A DNA stretch of 64,000 nt from an uncultured Bacteroidales bacterium (lineage in GTDB: Bacteria; Bacteroidota; Bacteroidia; Bacteroidales; Paludibacteraceae), in NCBI GenBank assembly GCA_902774185.1, contig CACYHE010000010.1:1-64000 (forward strand), written 5' to 3'. The translations under genes and the position numbers were made by a program. The notes under the pieces are model-generated. The model saw nothing but the letters and a program-made list of their open reading frames with translations, had not been told where the DNA came from and made no database searches. Position 1 is the stretch's first letter. Each line of letters opens with the position of its first letter. Below are positions 43,075 through 51,215 of this stretch, one piece after another.

Positions 43075-43647
43075 ATGGACGAATTAGTACAAATTCAACA
43101 ACAAATCTATTTTGTAAATGGAGAACGTGTGATGTTTGACGATGATCTCGCCAAACTATACGGTGTTGAAACGGCGCAACTCAAACGAGCCGTAAAACGT
43201 AATATAGAACGTTTCCCATCAGATTTTATGTTTGTTGTCAAAAACGCGGACATACAGCATTTAAAGTCTCAGTTAGGCACCGTCAAACGTGGAGGTAGCC
43301 GCTATGACGCATTCGCTTTTACTGAATTGGGCGTGGCTATGCTTAGTTCTGTCCTAAATTCACAGACAGCAATAGATATTAATATCAACATTATGCGCGC
43401 TTTTGTAGAACTGCGCCGTCTGACACAACTCGCGACTACCAGTTATCAAACATTACAACGCGAGATTGATGAGGTAAAAGATTATATTGAAGATATTTTG
43501 AGAGATCAGAATGATATAAATGAAGAACACGGCGCACAACTAGAAGCAATCAGCATCGCTTTATCTGAATTACAAACTAAAAAACGAAAAGAGAAGCCCA
43601 TAAGATCTATTGGTTTTAATGCACCTCAATACAAAGAGGATAAGTAA
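43075..43647 (+). CDS. ORF6N-domain DNA-binding protein (190 aa)
   Basis: An N-terminal ORF6N domain (about 5-95: IYFVNGERVMFDDDLAKLYGVETAQLKRAVKRN to FTELGVAMLSSVLNS in separate blocks) is followed by a C-terminal coiled-coil-like helix (about 110-170) and a basic end. ORF6N proteins are relatives of phage Bro/KilA-N DNA-binding proteins and are widespread in Bacteroidota accessory regions; their roles are mostly unknown. Two palindromic direct repeats precede the gene. It sits in a 1.4-kb islet between duplicated coaE ends, so horizontal acquisition is likely. Confidence 0.85.
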   Translation: MDELVQIQQQIYFVNGERVMFDDDLAKLYGVETAQLKRAVKRNIERFPSDFMFVVKNADIQHLKSQLGTVKRGGSRYDAFAFTELGVAMLSSVLNSQTAIDININIMRAFVELRRLTQLATTSYQTLQREIDEVKDYIEDILRDQNDINEEHGAQLEAISIALSELQTKKRKEKPIRSIGFNAPQYKEDK

Positions 43648-43920
43648 TATACCCCTCGTCGCTTACCGACGTTAAACAGAAGGACAAGCGCAAGTGTGCG
43701 CAGACATATTAAATTTCGCGTTTGCGATTTATTGGAATCCTTGGAATGTAGGAAGTTCGAAAGATATACCAATAATAAGTCAGCAAGCGTCCATAGTATA
43801 TATGGGCGTGACTTATCGGTATATGGGCGTTTCCTACAGCCTCAAGGATGATAAGGAACGTCCATTTTTATATATGCCAATCCCTGAAGGCGTTAGAGGG
43901 GGGTAATAAACTTTTATAGT
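43648..43920. other. Gap in the islet without a convincing gene
   Basis: This 273-bp stretch begins with CCTCGTCGCTTACCGACG and contains a repeated TATATGGGCGT (about 43798-43828). A 70-codon open frame is present, but its composition is not protein-like and it has no promoter. It looks like decayed sequence. Confidence 0.45.
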
Positions 43921-44172
43921 ATGAAAAAAATTAATCTTATTCTTTTATCACTGTTATCCGTCTTAGTCGTATCATGTACGTCTAAAGAAGAAAAGGCTAA
44001 CAAACTTATCAAGCAGTACATGTATGAAAACTTGTATGATTTTGAAAGTTATGAACCAACAAAAACCGTATTAGACACATTGTATGCTGACATTCGTTTT
44101 GACAAAGAAGCATATAAAGCAGCACGTCGCGGGCAAGAGAGTTTGGAAATGATGCTTCCCCTGACAATATAG
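43921..44172 (+). pseudogene. Truncated lipoprotein gene fused out of frame to coaE DNA
   Basis: The product begins with a clear lipoprotein signal (LLSVLVVSC, Cys19) and about 55 charged residues. From 44144 it reads through the duplicated coaE DNA in a wrong frame (SLEMMLPLTI) and stops. The original gene was therefore probably cut by the recombination that formed the 59-bp repeat. I do not recognise the family. Confidence 0.65.
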
Positions 44173-44297
44173 ATAAGGTACGCGCGCGTGTAAACGCACA
44201 GCACATACCACAAGTAGATTTATTGATTCACAATGATGGAAAAACAAGTATCGCAGAATTAGTGGATAAAATTATGTGTTATATGTGTAAAAATTGA
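44144..44297 (+). pseudogene. Orphan 3' end of a coaE allele
   Basis: Bases 44144-44202 are a 59-bp copy of coaE with two differences. The coaE frame continues for 51 codons (from GNDASPDNID) to TGA at 44295-44297, with a plausible CoaE end (VDLLIHNDGKTSIAELVDKI) that differs from the end of the intact gene and lacks its short array. It has no start and cannot be functional. Confidence 0.85.
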
Positions 44298-44334
44298 CGG
44301 AATTTACACATTTATATGAAAATAATGGCATATG

Positions 44335-44366
44335 CTTGCATATGTCATTTATTTTTTGTAATTTTG
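44335..44366 (+). promoter_or_regulatory. Promoter of dapB
   Basis: CTTG at 44335-44338, a 20-bp spacer, then TAATTTTG at 44359-44366. The -33 side CTTGCATATGTCA matches the extended motif of the other constitutive promoters. Confidence 0.65.
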
Positions 44367-44396
44367 CGCTCGCTTACGTTAAGGCTCGTGTGAGTC

Positions 44397-44480
44397 GCTA
44401 CCTCGTAGCTCCTATAACACTCCGCCTTACGCTACGCTCTCCCCATAGCAAACAGCCTACGGCTTGGTTTACTCCGGGGA
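44397..44480 (+). promoter_or_regulatory. Structured dapB leader
   Basis: Between the promoter and the dapB ATG are hairpins GCTAC-CTC-GTAGC (44397-44409) and AGCC-TAC-GGCT (44454-44464), then CCGGGGACCCC near 44475-44485. No known riboswitch class is recognised. The leader may regulate dapB or be a dispersed repeat. Confidence 0.35.
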
Positions 44481-44501
44481 CCCCAATAAAAGAAAAAAGT
44501 T

Positions 44502-45236
44502 ATGAAAATAGCACTTATCGGATACGGGAAGATGGGGCATATGATTGAGGAAATCGCCCTGAGTAGAGGCCATGACGTTGTTTGCGCAATAGACGCAAAC
44601 AACGATTTGAAGATTGAAGATTTAAGATTGAAGATTTTTTCTCCGGAAGAAGGTTTTCAAAGTGAGGCTTTTCGGAGTGCAGATGTGGCGATTGAGTTCA
44701 CGACACCGGGCACTGCTGAAACGAATGTGCGCAAAGCCTGGGAACAAGGTGTGCCGGTGATCTCCGGTTCCACGGGGTGGAAACCGGAAGAGTTGAGTGT
44801 TGAGAGTTTAGAGTTGAGAGAAGTTAATAGTAAAAAGTTGATAGTTGACAAAAAGACGGGCAAAACGATGCTCGTTTGGAGCAGTAATTTCTCGGTGGGG
44901 GTGAATATTTTCTTTGAACTGAATAAGTGGCTGGCGGAAAAGATGGTAAACCAACCGCAGTACATGCCGTCTATTACGGAGATACACCATATTCATAAAT
45001 TGGACAAGCCAAGCGGGACGGCAAAGACGCTGAGTAATGATATAATGAGTGCGGTTTCACCGCTCAATGATGCAAATGGTGTACCGATTGAGAGTATTCG
45101 AGAAGGGGAAGTGCCGGGAACGCACGAGGTGAAATGGGATAGCGAAGAAGATACGATTATTATCACGCATATTGCGAAAGGAAGACGGGGTTTTGCATTA
45201 GGAGCAGTACTGGCTGCGGAATCGTTAAAACAGTAA
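44502..45236 (+). CDS. dapB: 4-hydroxy-tetrahydrodipicolinate reductase (244 aa)
   Basis: NAD(P)H-dependent step of lysine/meso-diaminopimelate synthesis. The Rossmann motif IGYGKMGHMIEE (about 5-16), IEFTTPG, ISGSTGW and the signature EIHHIHKLDKPSGTA with the catalytic His-Lys region are visible. Two in-frame arrays are inserted: 44602-44639 (GATTGAA type, after IDANN) and 44789-44849 (AGTTGAGAG type, after GWKPE), encoding LKIEDLRLKI and SVESLELREVNSKKL. It heads the run dapB-lepB-WbqC, an order common in Bacteroidales. Confidence 0.94.
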   Translation: MKIALIGYGKMGHMIEEIALSRGHDVVCAIDANNDLKIEDLRLKIFSPEEGFQSEAFRSADVAIEFTTPGTAETNVRKAWEQGVPVISGSTGWKPEELSVESLELREVNSKKLIVDKKTGKTMLVWSSNFSVGVNIFFELNKWLAEKMVNQPQYMPSITEIHHIHKLDKPSGTAKTLSNDIMSAVSPLNDANGVPIESIREGEVPGTHEVKWDSEEDTIIITHIAKGRRGFALGAVLAAESLKQ

Positions 45237-45254
45237 AAGAATCAAAATCACGGG

Positions 45255-45334
45255 ATAATATACATAGTATATTATAGGTATGGGTAGGATACGTGATACC
45301 CACGATGAGACCCCTAGATGCATAGGAGACGAGT
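45255..45334 (+). promoter_or_regulatory. dapB-lepB spacer with three consecutive hairpins
   Basis: ATAATATAC-ATA-GTATATTAT (45255-45275, 9-bp stem), TGGGTA-N10-TACCCA (45281-45302) and CCTA-N6-TAGG (45313-45326) follow each other before the lepB start. None is a classical terminator. It could be a leader structure of lepB. Confidence 0.35.
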
Positions 45335-46735
45335 ATGACAATGAAGACTTTTCAAGATAGAATAAAAGAAGTGCCGCGTGGAGGATGGATTCGCGCGGGA
45401 GTATGGGGCGCGCTCTATGTAGCGTTCGTTATTTGGGTCGCATGGGGCGACTGGAAGAGTCTGGGTTGGCTGGTATTGTTACCGCTGATCGTGGACGCTT
45501 TCACAACGAAGTATATCAACTATAGTTGGTGGCGGAAATACAAAAACACGAAGCCGGCTCTGTACACCCTGTGCAGTTGGATTGACGCGATTGTATTTGC
45601 GTTGGTAGCGGTTTATTTCATTAACTTGTACATCTTCCAAAACTACCAGATTCCGAGTTCCAGTTTGGAGAAGAGTTTGCTGGTTGGTGACTTTCTGTAC
45701 GTCGATAAGATGGCGTACGGAGCGCGTGTTCCGATGACGCCATTATCGATGCCGTTGATGCAACACACCGCTCCGAAATGGTTAGGCGGCGGTAAGAGTT
45801 ACATCGATAAACCGCATTGGGCGTACAAGCGCCTGAAGGGTTGGACGAGTCCGAAGAAGGGCGATATCGTGGTGTTTAACTTCCCGGCAGGAGATACGGT
45901 TCTGGCAAAAGTGGAAAGTCCGGACTACTACACGGTTCGTTATAAGTTAGAGCAACAGGGAATGATGGAGATGAGTATTCCTACGGATCGCGGATTGGTT
46001 CAGATCACGAAGAAAGATTTGAAGGATGTGAAGGTACGACCGGTGGATCGGCGTGAGAACTACGTGAAACGCTGCGTAGGCGAGCCGGGAGATTCGTTGA
46101 AAATCACGGATAATGTAATTTTCACGAAGAGCACAGAACCCAGAACACAGAACACAGACTGGATTCAAGAGCCGGAACGGGAAGGCGTGCAATTGAATTA
46201 TCTGGTTTATACCGACGGCCATATCTTAACCGCAAAATACATGGATAAGTTAGGTATCAGTATGGCAGACCGGATTCAGAACCGCAAAGGAGATGTGTAT
46301 CATTTCCCGTTAACGAAGGAGGCCAAAGAGACCCTGGAAAAGAATCCGCATGTGATTGCCGTTGAGGTCGAGCAAGACCTGGAAGGCGAGGTTTATCCGT
46401 TGGGTCATAACGAGTGGACGAGAGATAACTACGGTCCGATTTATATTCCGAAGAAAGGCGATAAGATCTTGATCACGGAGGAGAACTACCGGATCTACAA
46501 GCGTATCGCAGATGCCTATGAGTTCAAGTCCATGAAGATAGGCGAGGAGTATGCATTCGAGATGGATTATTACTGGATGATGGGCGATAACCGTCATAAC
46601 AGTGCGGATAGTCGATACTGGGGTTTTGTACCTGAAGATCATATCGTCGGACGACCTGTGTTCGTTTGGTTGAGTATTGACAAAGACCATCATAAGATCC
46701 GCTGGAACCGAATCGGCAAACGAGCTAAACAATGA
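45335..46735 (+). CDS. lepB: Signal peptidase I (466 aa)
   Basis: Inner-membrane peptidase removing signal peptides. Two or three N-terminal membrane segments (about 18-100) precede the catalytic domain with nucleophile Ser110 in IPSSSLEKSL and general base Lys245 in NYVKRCVGEPGDSL. The YWMMGDNRHNSADSRYWGFV box lies near the end. The large size is usual for Bacteroidota signal peptidases. A repeat array GAACACA (46130-46159) inserts the residues TEPRTQNT after VIFTKS in a loop following the Lys box. A second ATG (MKTF, 45341) is possible. The stop overlaps the next gene (ATGA). Confidence 0.94.
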   Translation: MTMKTFQDRIKEVPRGGWIRAGVWGALYVAFVIWVAWGDWKSLGWLVLLPLIVDAFTTKYINYSWWRKYKNTKPALYTLCSWIDAIVFALVAVYFINLYIFQNYQIPSSSLEKSLLVGDFLYVDKMAYGARVPMTPLSMPLMQHTAPKWLGGGKSYIDKPHWAYKRLKGWTSPKKGDIVVFNFPAGDTVLAKVESPDYYTVRYKLEQQGMMEMSIPTDRGLVQITKKDLKDVKVRPVDRRENYVKRCVGEPGDSLKITDNVIFTKSTEPRTQNTDWIQEPEREGVQLNYLVYTDGHILTAKYMDKLGISMADRIQNRKGDVYHFPLTKEAKETLEKNPHVIAVEVEQDLEGEVYPLGHNEWTRDNYGPIYIPKKGDKILITEENYRIYKRIADAYEFKSMKIGEEYAFEMDYYWMMGDNRHNSADSRYWGFVPEDHIVGRPVFVWLSIDKDHHKIRWNRIGKRAKQ

Positions 46736-47241
46736 TTTTGCCTACGGCATATTTACCTCCGCTGTCGTACATGCAGGCACTGATGAGCGAACCTGCCACG
46801 ATTGAGCAGATGGAGACGTTTGAAAAACAGACGTTCAGAAATCGATGCTTGCTACGCGACGCGAAAGGAGAATTGGTGAGACTAACCGTTCCAGTAGGTA
46901 AAGTGGAACACAAACAGTTGACGCGAGACATACAGATCAGTTATCAGAGCAGATGGCAACACCAGCACTGGATAACACTGGTCAGTGCTTACCAACACAC
47001 ACCGTACTTTATGTACTTCGCAGACTACTTGCGACCGTTCTACGAAAAAGAGTACAAATGGTTGATCGACCTGAATGACGAGATGAACGCAACGCTGGTC
47101 TCGCTGCTAAAAAGAGAAAAGCCAATAGCTAATAACCGACAGCCAAAATTCCGTACAACGGACTGGAGTGGAGAGATTTGGACAGATAAACATCCGTGGC
47201 AAACGGAATTGAGTATATTAGATACATTGTTTGAAGATTGA
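46732..47241 (+). CDS. WbqC-like family protein (169 aa)
   Basis: The start ILPTAYLPPLSYMQALM and the blocks FRNRCLLRDAKGELVRLTVPV and HWITLVSAYQHTPYF are typical of the WbqC-like family, which commonly follows lepB in Bacteroidales. Family members have been linked to surface polysaccharide or sugar-nucleotide pathways, but the reaction is not known. It is shorter than many relatives (about 200-230). An array at 47110-47142 (CAATAGCTAATAACC type) encodes PIANNRQP in frame. It overlaps lepB by 4 bp. Confidence 0.8.
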   Translation: MILPTAYLPPLSYMQALMSEPATIEQMETFEKQTFRNRCLLRDAKGELVRLTVPVGKVEHKQLTRDIQISYQSRWQHQHWITLVSAYQHTPYFMYFADYLRPFYEKEYKWLIDLNDEMNATLVSLLKREKPIANNRQPKFRTTDWSGEIWTDKHPWQTELSILDTLFED

Positions 47242-47272
47242 AGAATGAAGATTGAAGAATGAAGATTTGAAA
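47230..47272. repeat. GATTGAA array upstream of ilvE
   Basis: Five or so copies of GATTGAAGA / GAATGAAGA lie between the WbqC-like gene and ilvE. The same unit recurs before dxs and the POT gene. Confidence 0.75.
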
Positions 47273-47273
47273 G

Positions 47274-48323
47274 ATGAAAGATATCGATTGGAGTAGTTTG
47301 GGATTTCATTATACCGAGCCGGAATATATTGTTCGGGCAGGGTATCATGATGGCGCGTGGGAGGAACCGTACGCCACGAAAGACAAGTTTCTGCACTTAC
47401 ACGTGTCGGCAACTTGTCTGCAATATGGGCAAGAGGCATTTGAAGGGTTGAAGGCTTTTCGAGGAATAGATGGGAAGATACGTATTTTCCGTTGGAGGGA
47501 GAATGCGAAACGAATGGCGCAGAGCGCGAAGGGATTGTATATGGAACCTGTTCCTGAGGAGTTGTTTGGACGCGCGATACGGTTGGCTTTGGAGAAAAAC
47601 ATGGAGTTGTTACCGCCGTACGGGACGGGTGCCACTTTGTATTTCCGACCTTTATTGATTGGTACGACACCGCGTTTGGGTGTGGGTCCGGGTAGAGATT
47701 TTGAGTTCATCGTGATCCCTTCGCCTATCGGTCCGTACTACCCGGGGAAGTTCCATTGCACGACGTTCATCGTGAACCGCCATATTGACAGAGCGGCTCC
47801 GTTCGGAACGGGTCAGTTTAAGGTTGGCGGTAACTACGCGTCTTCATTCCGGGCTACCGAACCGGCTCACGCGATGGGAATGGATTGCTTGTTCTTGGAC
47901 GCGAAGTATCATCGGTATATTGATGAATGCTCGGCAGCGAATTTCATTGGCATCCGGCGAGTCGCCGGAGACAGCCAGCCATGCGGCGAGTATGAGTACC
48001 TGACGCCGAGAAGTAGTGCGATTTTGCCGAGTATCACGAATGACAGTCTGATGACCTTGGCGAAAGAGCGAGGAATGAAAGTGACGCGGCGACATATCCG
48101 GTTGGAGGAATTGAGTGAGATGAGCGAAGTGGCTGCTTGCGGAACGGCATGTGTCATCAGTCCGATGGATAAAGTGGTGGATCCGGAGAAGGGGGTTACC
48201 TACTCTTTCGGTAATGAACCGGGTCCGGTTCTGACGGAGTTGTACCACGCATTGCGAGATATCCAATTCGGCAGAAGCCCTGATACTCACAAGTGGTGTG
48301 AAATAGTAACCCCTTCCGTCTAG
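47274..48323 (+). CDS. ilvE: Branched-chain amino acid aminotransferase with REP insertion (349 aa)
   Basis: Class IV PLP transaminase for the last step of Val/Leu/Ile synthesis. PLP-binding Lys183 lies in QFKVGGNYASS; YGQEAFEGLKAF, YIDECSAANFIGI and ILPSITNDSL are family motifs. Residues of about 228-240 (RRVAGDSQPCGEY) replace the short loop usual here (FIGIK-N-TYITP in relatives). The DNA is a palindromic REP-like unit (47954-47975) whose other copy is at 758-778. The C-terminus (IVTPSV) is also atypical and runs into another palindrome. Confidence 0.92.
   Translation: MKDIDWSSLGFHYTEPEYIVRAGYHDGAWEEPYATKDKFLHLHVSATCLQYGQEAFEGLKAFRGIDGKIRIFRWRENAKRMAQSAKGLYMEPVPEELFGRAIRLALEKNMELLPPYGTGATLYFRPLLIGTTPRLGVGPGRDFEFIVIPSPIGPYYPGKFHCTTFIVNRHIDRAAPFGTGQFKVGGNYASSFRATEPAHAMGMDCLFLDAKYHRYIDECSAANFIGIRRVAGDSQPCGEYEYLTPRSSAILPSITNDSLMTLAKERGMKVTRRHIRLEELSEMSEVAACGTACVISPMDKVVDPEKGVTYSFGNEPGPVLTELYHALRDIQFGRSPDTHKWCEIVTPSV
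47954..47984 (+). repeat. REP-like palindrome inside ilvE
   Basis: TCCGGCGA-G-TCGCCGGA (47954-47970) is a near-perfect palindrome. On the minus strand 47955-47975 reads CTGTCTCCGG-C-GACTC-G-CCGG, matching 758-778 at 19 of 21 positions. It is translated in frame as part of IlvE. Confidence 0.7.
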
Positions 48324-48328
48324 GGTTT

Positions 48329-48346
48329 CCCCGATTAACGGGGACA
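48329..48346. repeat. Hairpin after ilvE, CCCCG-ATTAA-CGGGG
   Basis: A 5-bp G/C stem just after the ilvE stop, without a U-run, in sequence resembling a dispersed palindromic repeat (ACCGTCAGGTGCACC follows). It is a weak terminator candidate. A GATTGAA array follows at 48365-48388. Confidence 0.4.
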
Positions 48347-48403
48347 CCGTCAGGTGCACCATCATTGAAGATTGAAGATTGAAGATTTAAAATTTTATAG
48401 TTT

Positions 48404-49933
48404 ATGTTTGAAAACCAACCCAAAGGGCTTTATGCTTTAGCTCTCGCCAATACGGGAGAGCGTTTCGGCTACTACACAATGATAGCCGTGTTTTCACTCT
48501 TCCTACGTGCCAATTATGGACTGAGTGCATCGTGGGCAGGAGAGATTTACAGTGATTTCTTAATGCTTGTTTATTTCCTTCCTATTGTGGGAGGTTGGCT
48601 TGCTGATCGTTTCGGCTTTGGTCGAATGGTAACTACCGGTATTTTGGTAATGTTCGGAGGTTATCTTTTATTATCCGTTCCTCTTGGAGGCGATACCGTC
48701 GCATTAGTTGTTATGTTGGCGGCATTAGTTCTAATTGGCTTAGGAACAGGTTTGTTTAAGGGTAATCTACAAGTAATGGTAGGAGACTTATACAATGATT
48801 CTCGCTATGCCGCTCAACGTGATACGGGTTTCTCCATTTTCTACATGGCTATCAATATCGGTGCTTTATTTGCTCCGACAGCAGCTATTAAGATTATGGA
48901 GTGGGCTCAAAACAGTTTAGGTGTTTCGGAAAATGATTCCTATCACTTTGCTTTTGCTGTAGCATGTGTATCGTTGATTCTTTCTATTGCAATCTATTAT
49001 GCGTTCAGACGTACATTCCGTCATGTAGAAGGAGGAACAAAGAAAGAGCAAGCGAAGAGTGAAGTGGTTGAACTTTCCAAAGAAGAAACTAAAAAACGTA
49101 TTGTCGCATTATGCTTGGTATTCGGCGTTGTTATCTTCTTCTGGATGGCTTTCCATCAAAACGGTTTGTCGTTAACCTATTTTGCAGATGAGTTCACCGC
49201 TCAGAGTAGTTCGGGTATAGAAAGCATGGCGTTCGATGTATGGAACTTAGTACTCATTATCGTTGGTGTTTATGCCGGATTCTCTATCTTCCAAAGCAAG
49301 ACTGCCAAAGCGAAGATTATATCTGCTTTTGTATTGGTTGCCGCATTAGGTGTTATTGTATGGAAGTATTACCAGTTAACCGGTGAAGTTAGTATTACTG
49401 CTCCTATTTTCCAACAGTTTAATCCATTCTATGTCGTAGCACTTACACCGGTTAGTTTGGCTATTTTCGGCGCGTTGAATAAAAAAGGCAAAGAGCCCAG
49501 CGCACCTCGTAAGATTGCTTATGGTATGTTAGTTGCCGCTTTGGCTTACTGTTTCATGGCGGTTGGTTCGATCGGTTTGCCTATGCCGGGAACAGAGCTT
49601 AACGAAGCAGGTGAAGTTGTAGCTACTCATGTAGCAGACGTTTCTCCGCAATTATTGATTTACACCTATTTAATTTTGACATTTGCTGAGTTATTATTAA
49701 GTCCTATGGGTATTTCGTTTGTAAGTAAAGTAGCTCCTCCGAAATACAAAGGCTTGATGATGGGTGGTTGGTTCGTTGCCACAGCTATCGGTAATAAATT
49801 GGTAGGCGTAGGCGGTTATCTTTGGGGAAATATTCCTGTATGGGCAGTATGGTGTGTATTCTTAGGAGTATGTCTTGTAGCTGCAATTTTCATGTTCTCT
49901 ATTATGAAAAAGTTGGAGAGCGCAACTAAATAA
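48404..49933 (+). CDS. POT-family proton-dependent oligopeptide transporter (509 aa)
   Basis: MFS fold with about 12-14 membrane segments. The POT signature ExxER is present near the N-terminus as NTGERFGYYTM (about residues 16-26), FKGNLQVMVGDLY is the second family motif, and FWMAFHQNGLSL follows the central loop. It imports di- and tripeptides with protons. A charged cytoplasmic loop (about 205-235) joins the halves. It follows a GATTGAA array and precedes an 8-bp gap to the next gene. Confidence 0.9.
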   Translation: MFENQPKGLYALALANTGERFGYYTMIAVFSLFLRANYGLSASWAGEIYSDFLMLVYFLPIVGGWLADRFGFGRMVTTGILVMFGGYLLLSVPLGGDTVALVVMLAALVLIGLGTGLFKGNLQVMVGDLYNDSRYAAQRDTGFSIFYMAINIGALFAPTAAIKIMEWAQNSLGVSENDSYHFAFAVACVSLILSIAIYYAFRRTFRHVEGGTKKEQAKSEVVELSKEETKKRIVALCLVFGVVIFFWMAFHQNGLSLTYFADEFTAQSSSGIESMAFDVWNLVLIIVGVYAGFSIFQSKTAKAKIISAFVLVAALGVIVWKYYQLTGEVSITAPIFQQFNPFYVVALTPVSLAIFGALNKKGKEPSAPRKIAYGMLVAALAYCFMAVGSIGLPMPGTELNEAGEVVATHVADVSPQLLIYTYLILTFAELLLSPMGISFVSKVAPPKYKGLMMGGWFVATAIGNKLVGVGGYLWGNIPVWAVWCVFLGVCLVAAIFMFSIMKKLESATK

Positions 49934-49940
49934 GTAAATT

Positions 49941-50519
49941 ATGGAAGAACTTATTAAATATTTTGAGTCCCTCGAGGCGCGGATAGCTGCGCTCGAGGAG
50001 GCTCAGCAAACGAATGAAGCCGTTATCGCTTCGCTGGAGGCGGAGTTGGAGGACTTGAAGAATCGTCCGGAGCCGGAACCGCAGGTGGTAGAGAAAGTGG
50101 TTGAGAAGATTGTGGAGGTTGAAAAGCCATCCGTAGAGCCTGAGCCGGAACCAATCGTTGAGCCGGAACCAGTTGTGGAACCCGAACCGGTGGTAGAACC
50201 GGAACCCGTTGTTGAGCCTGATCCGGTTGTAGAAACAAAAACCGAACCGGAGTTATTCGAAGAACCGGTTGCTCCGAAAGCAGTGTTGTATGGTAAACCG
50301 GTAGATGACATCCGTTTGGCTATCTCATTAGGCGACCGATTCTTGTACCAACGTGAGTTGTTCGGTCAGAATGCCGAATTGATGCAACGCACATTGACGG
50401 AATTGAACGAACTGGGTTCGTTTGACGAAGCCATGAACTATATAGCTAAGTTCGGCTGGGATACGGAGAGCAACACGTACCAGCAGTTTATTGTCACCCT
50501 GCACAGACGTTTTGGATAA
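49941..50519 (+). CDS. Coiled-coil/PEPV-repeat protein with conserved Bacteroidota C-terminal domain (192 aa)
   Basis: Residues 1-45 form a coiled coil ([19 protein letters not shown]). Residues of about 47-110 are a proline/glutamate/valine linker with PEPVVE repeats. Residues of about 120-192 ([34 protein letters not shown]) match a conserved C-terminal domain seen in Bacteroidota hypothetical proteins near rsmI. There is no signal peptide, so it is probably cytoplasmic. The next gene, rsmI, starts right after its TAA. Function is unknown. Confidence 0.75.
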   Translation: MEELIKYFESLEARIAALEEAQQTNEAVIASLEAELEDLKNRPEPEPQVVEKVVEKIVEVEKPSVEPEPEPIVEPEPVVEPEPVVEPEPVVEPDPVVETKTEPELFEEPVAPKAVLYGKPVDDIRLAISLGDRFLYQRELFGQNAELMQRTLTELNELGSFDEAMNYIAKFGWDTESNTYQQFIVTLHRRFG

Positions 50520-51215
50520 ATGCTTTATATTGTTCCGACACCGGTAGGCAATCTGCAAGACATGACGTTCCGCGCCATTGAGGTGCTGAAGTCTGTGGAT
50601 TTGATTTTGGCGGAAGATACCCGCACAAGCGGAGTGTTGATGCAGCATTTCGATATCCACACGCCGCTCAAGAGTCATCATAAGTTCAACGAACATGAGA
50701 CCTCCGCGGATATTGTAGAGCGTCTGAAAGCCGGAGCGAATATCGCACTTATCTCCGATGCCGGTACACCGGCTATCAGCGACCCCGGATTCTTCTTGGT
50801 TAGAGCAGCGGCAGAAGCGGATATTGAGATTCAATGTCTTCCCGGAGCAACTGCTTTTGTACCGGCACTGGTCGATAGCGGTTTGCCGAACAACCACTTC
50901 TATTTTGAAGGTTTTTTGCCGCAAAAGAAAGGTAGGCAGACACGCTTGCAATACTTGGCTGCTTTGGATCAGACCTTCATTATCTACGAGTCTCCGTTCC
51001 GGTTGGTGAAGACGCTGGAGCAGTTGGCACAAGTATGCGGAGAGGAACGCAAAGCGAGTGTGAGTCGGGAGATATCCAAGAAGTTCGAAGACACGCAACG
51101 TGGAACGCTGGCAGAGTTGATTAGTCATTACAAACAAATTCCACCGAAAGGGGAAATAGTGGTCTGCGTGGCAGGAGTCGAAAGTCAAAAGTCGAAAGTC
51201 GAAAGCGATGAATGA
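50520..51215 (+). CDS. rsmI: 16S rRNA (cytidine-1402-2'-O)-methyltransferase (231 aa)
   Basis: SAM-dependent tetrapyrrole-methylase-fold enzyme. YIVPTPVGNLQDMTFRAIEVL (start), AEDTRTSGVL and ISDAGTPAISDPGF are diagnostic, as is the SREISKKFEDTQRGTL block. It methylates the ribose of C1402 in 16S rRNA. The last residues (ESQKSKVESDE) are encoded by an AAGTCGAAAGTC array (51178-51206), so the C-terminus is repeat-derived. It overlaps the following flippase gene by 8 bp. Confidence 0.94.
   Translation: MLYIVPTPVGNLQDMTFRAIEVLKSVDLILAEDTRTSGVLMQHFDIHTPLKSHHKFNEHETSADIVERLKAGANIALISDAGTPAISDPGFFLVRAAAEADIEIQCLPGATAFVPALVDSGLPNNHFYFEGFLPQKKGRQTRLQYLAALDQTFIIYESPFRLVKTLEQLAQVCGEERKASVSREISKKFEDTQRGTLAELISHYKQIPPKGEIVVCVAGVESQKSKVESDE

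Noticed and set aside
43694-43906. 70-codon plus-strand frame in the islet
   Set aside because: No promoter, no recognisable domain and unusual composition; more likely decayed DNA with a TATATGGGCGT repeat.
42721-44297. Prophage or complete integrative element
   Set aside because: Only an ORF6N gene and fragments are present; no integrase, structural, replication or mobilisation gene is seen.
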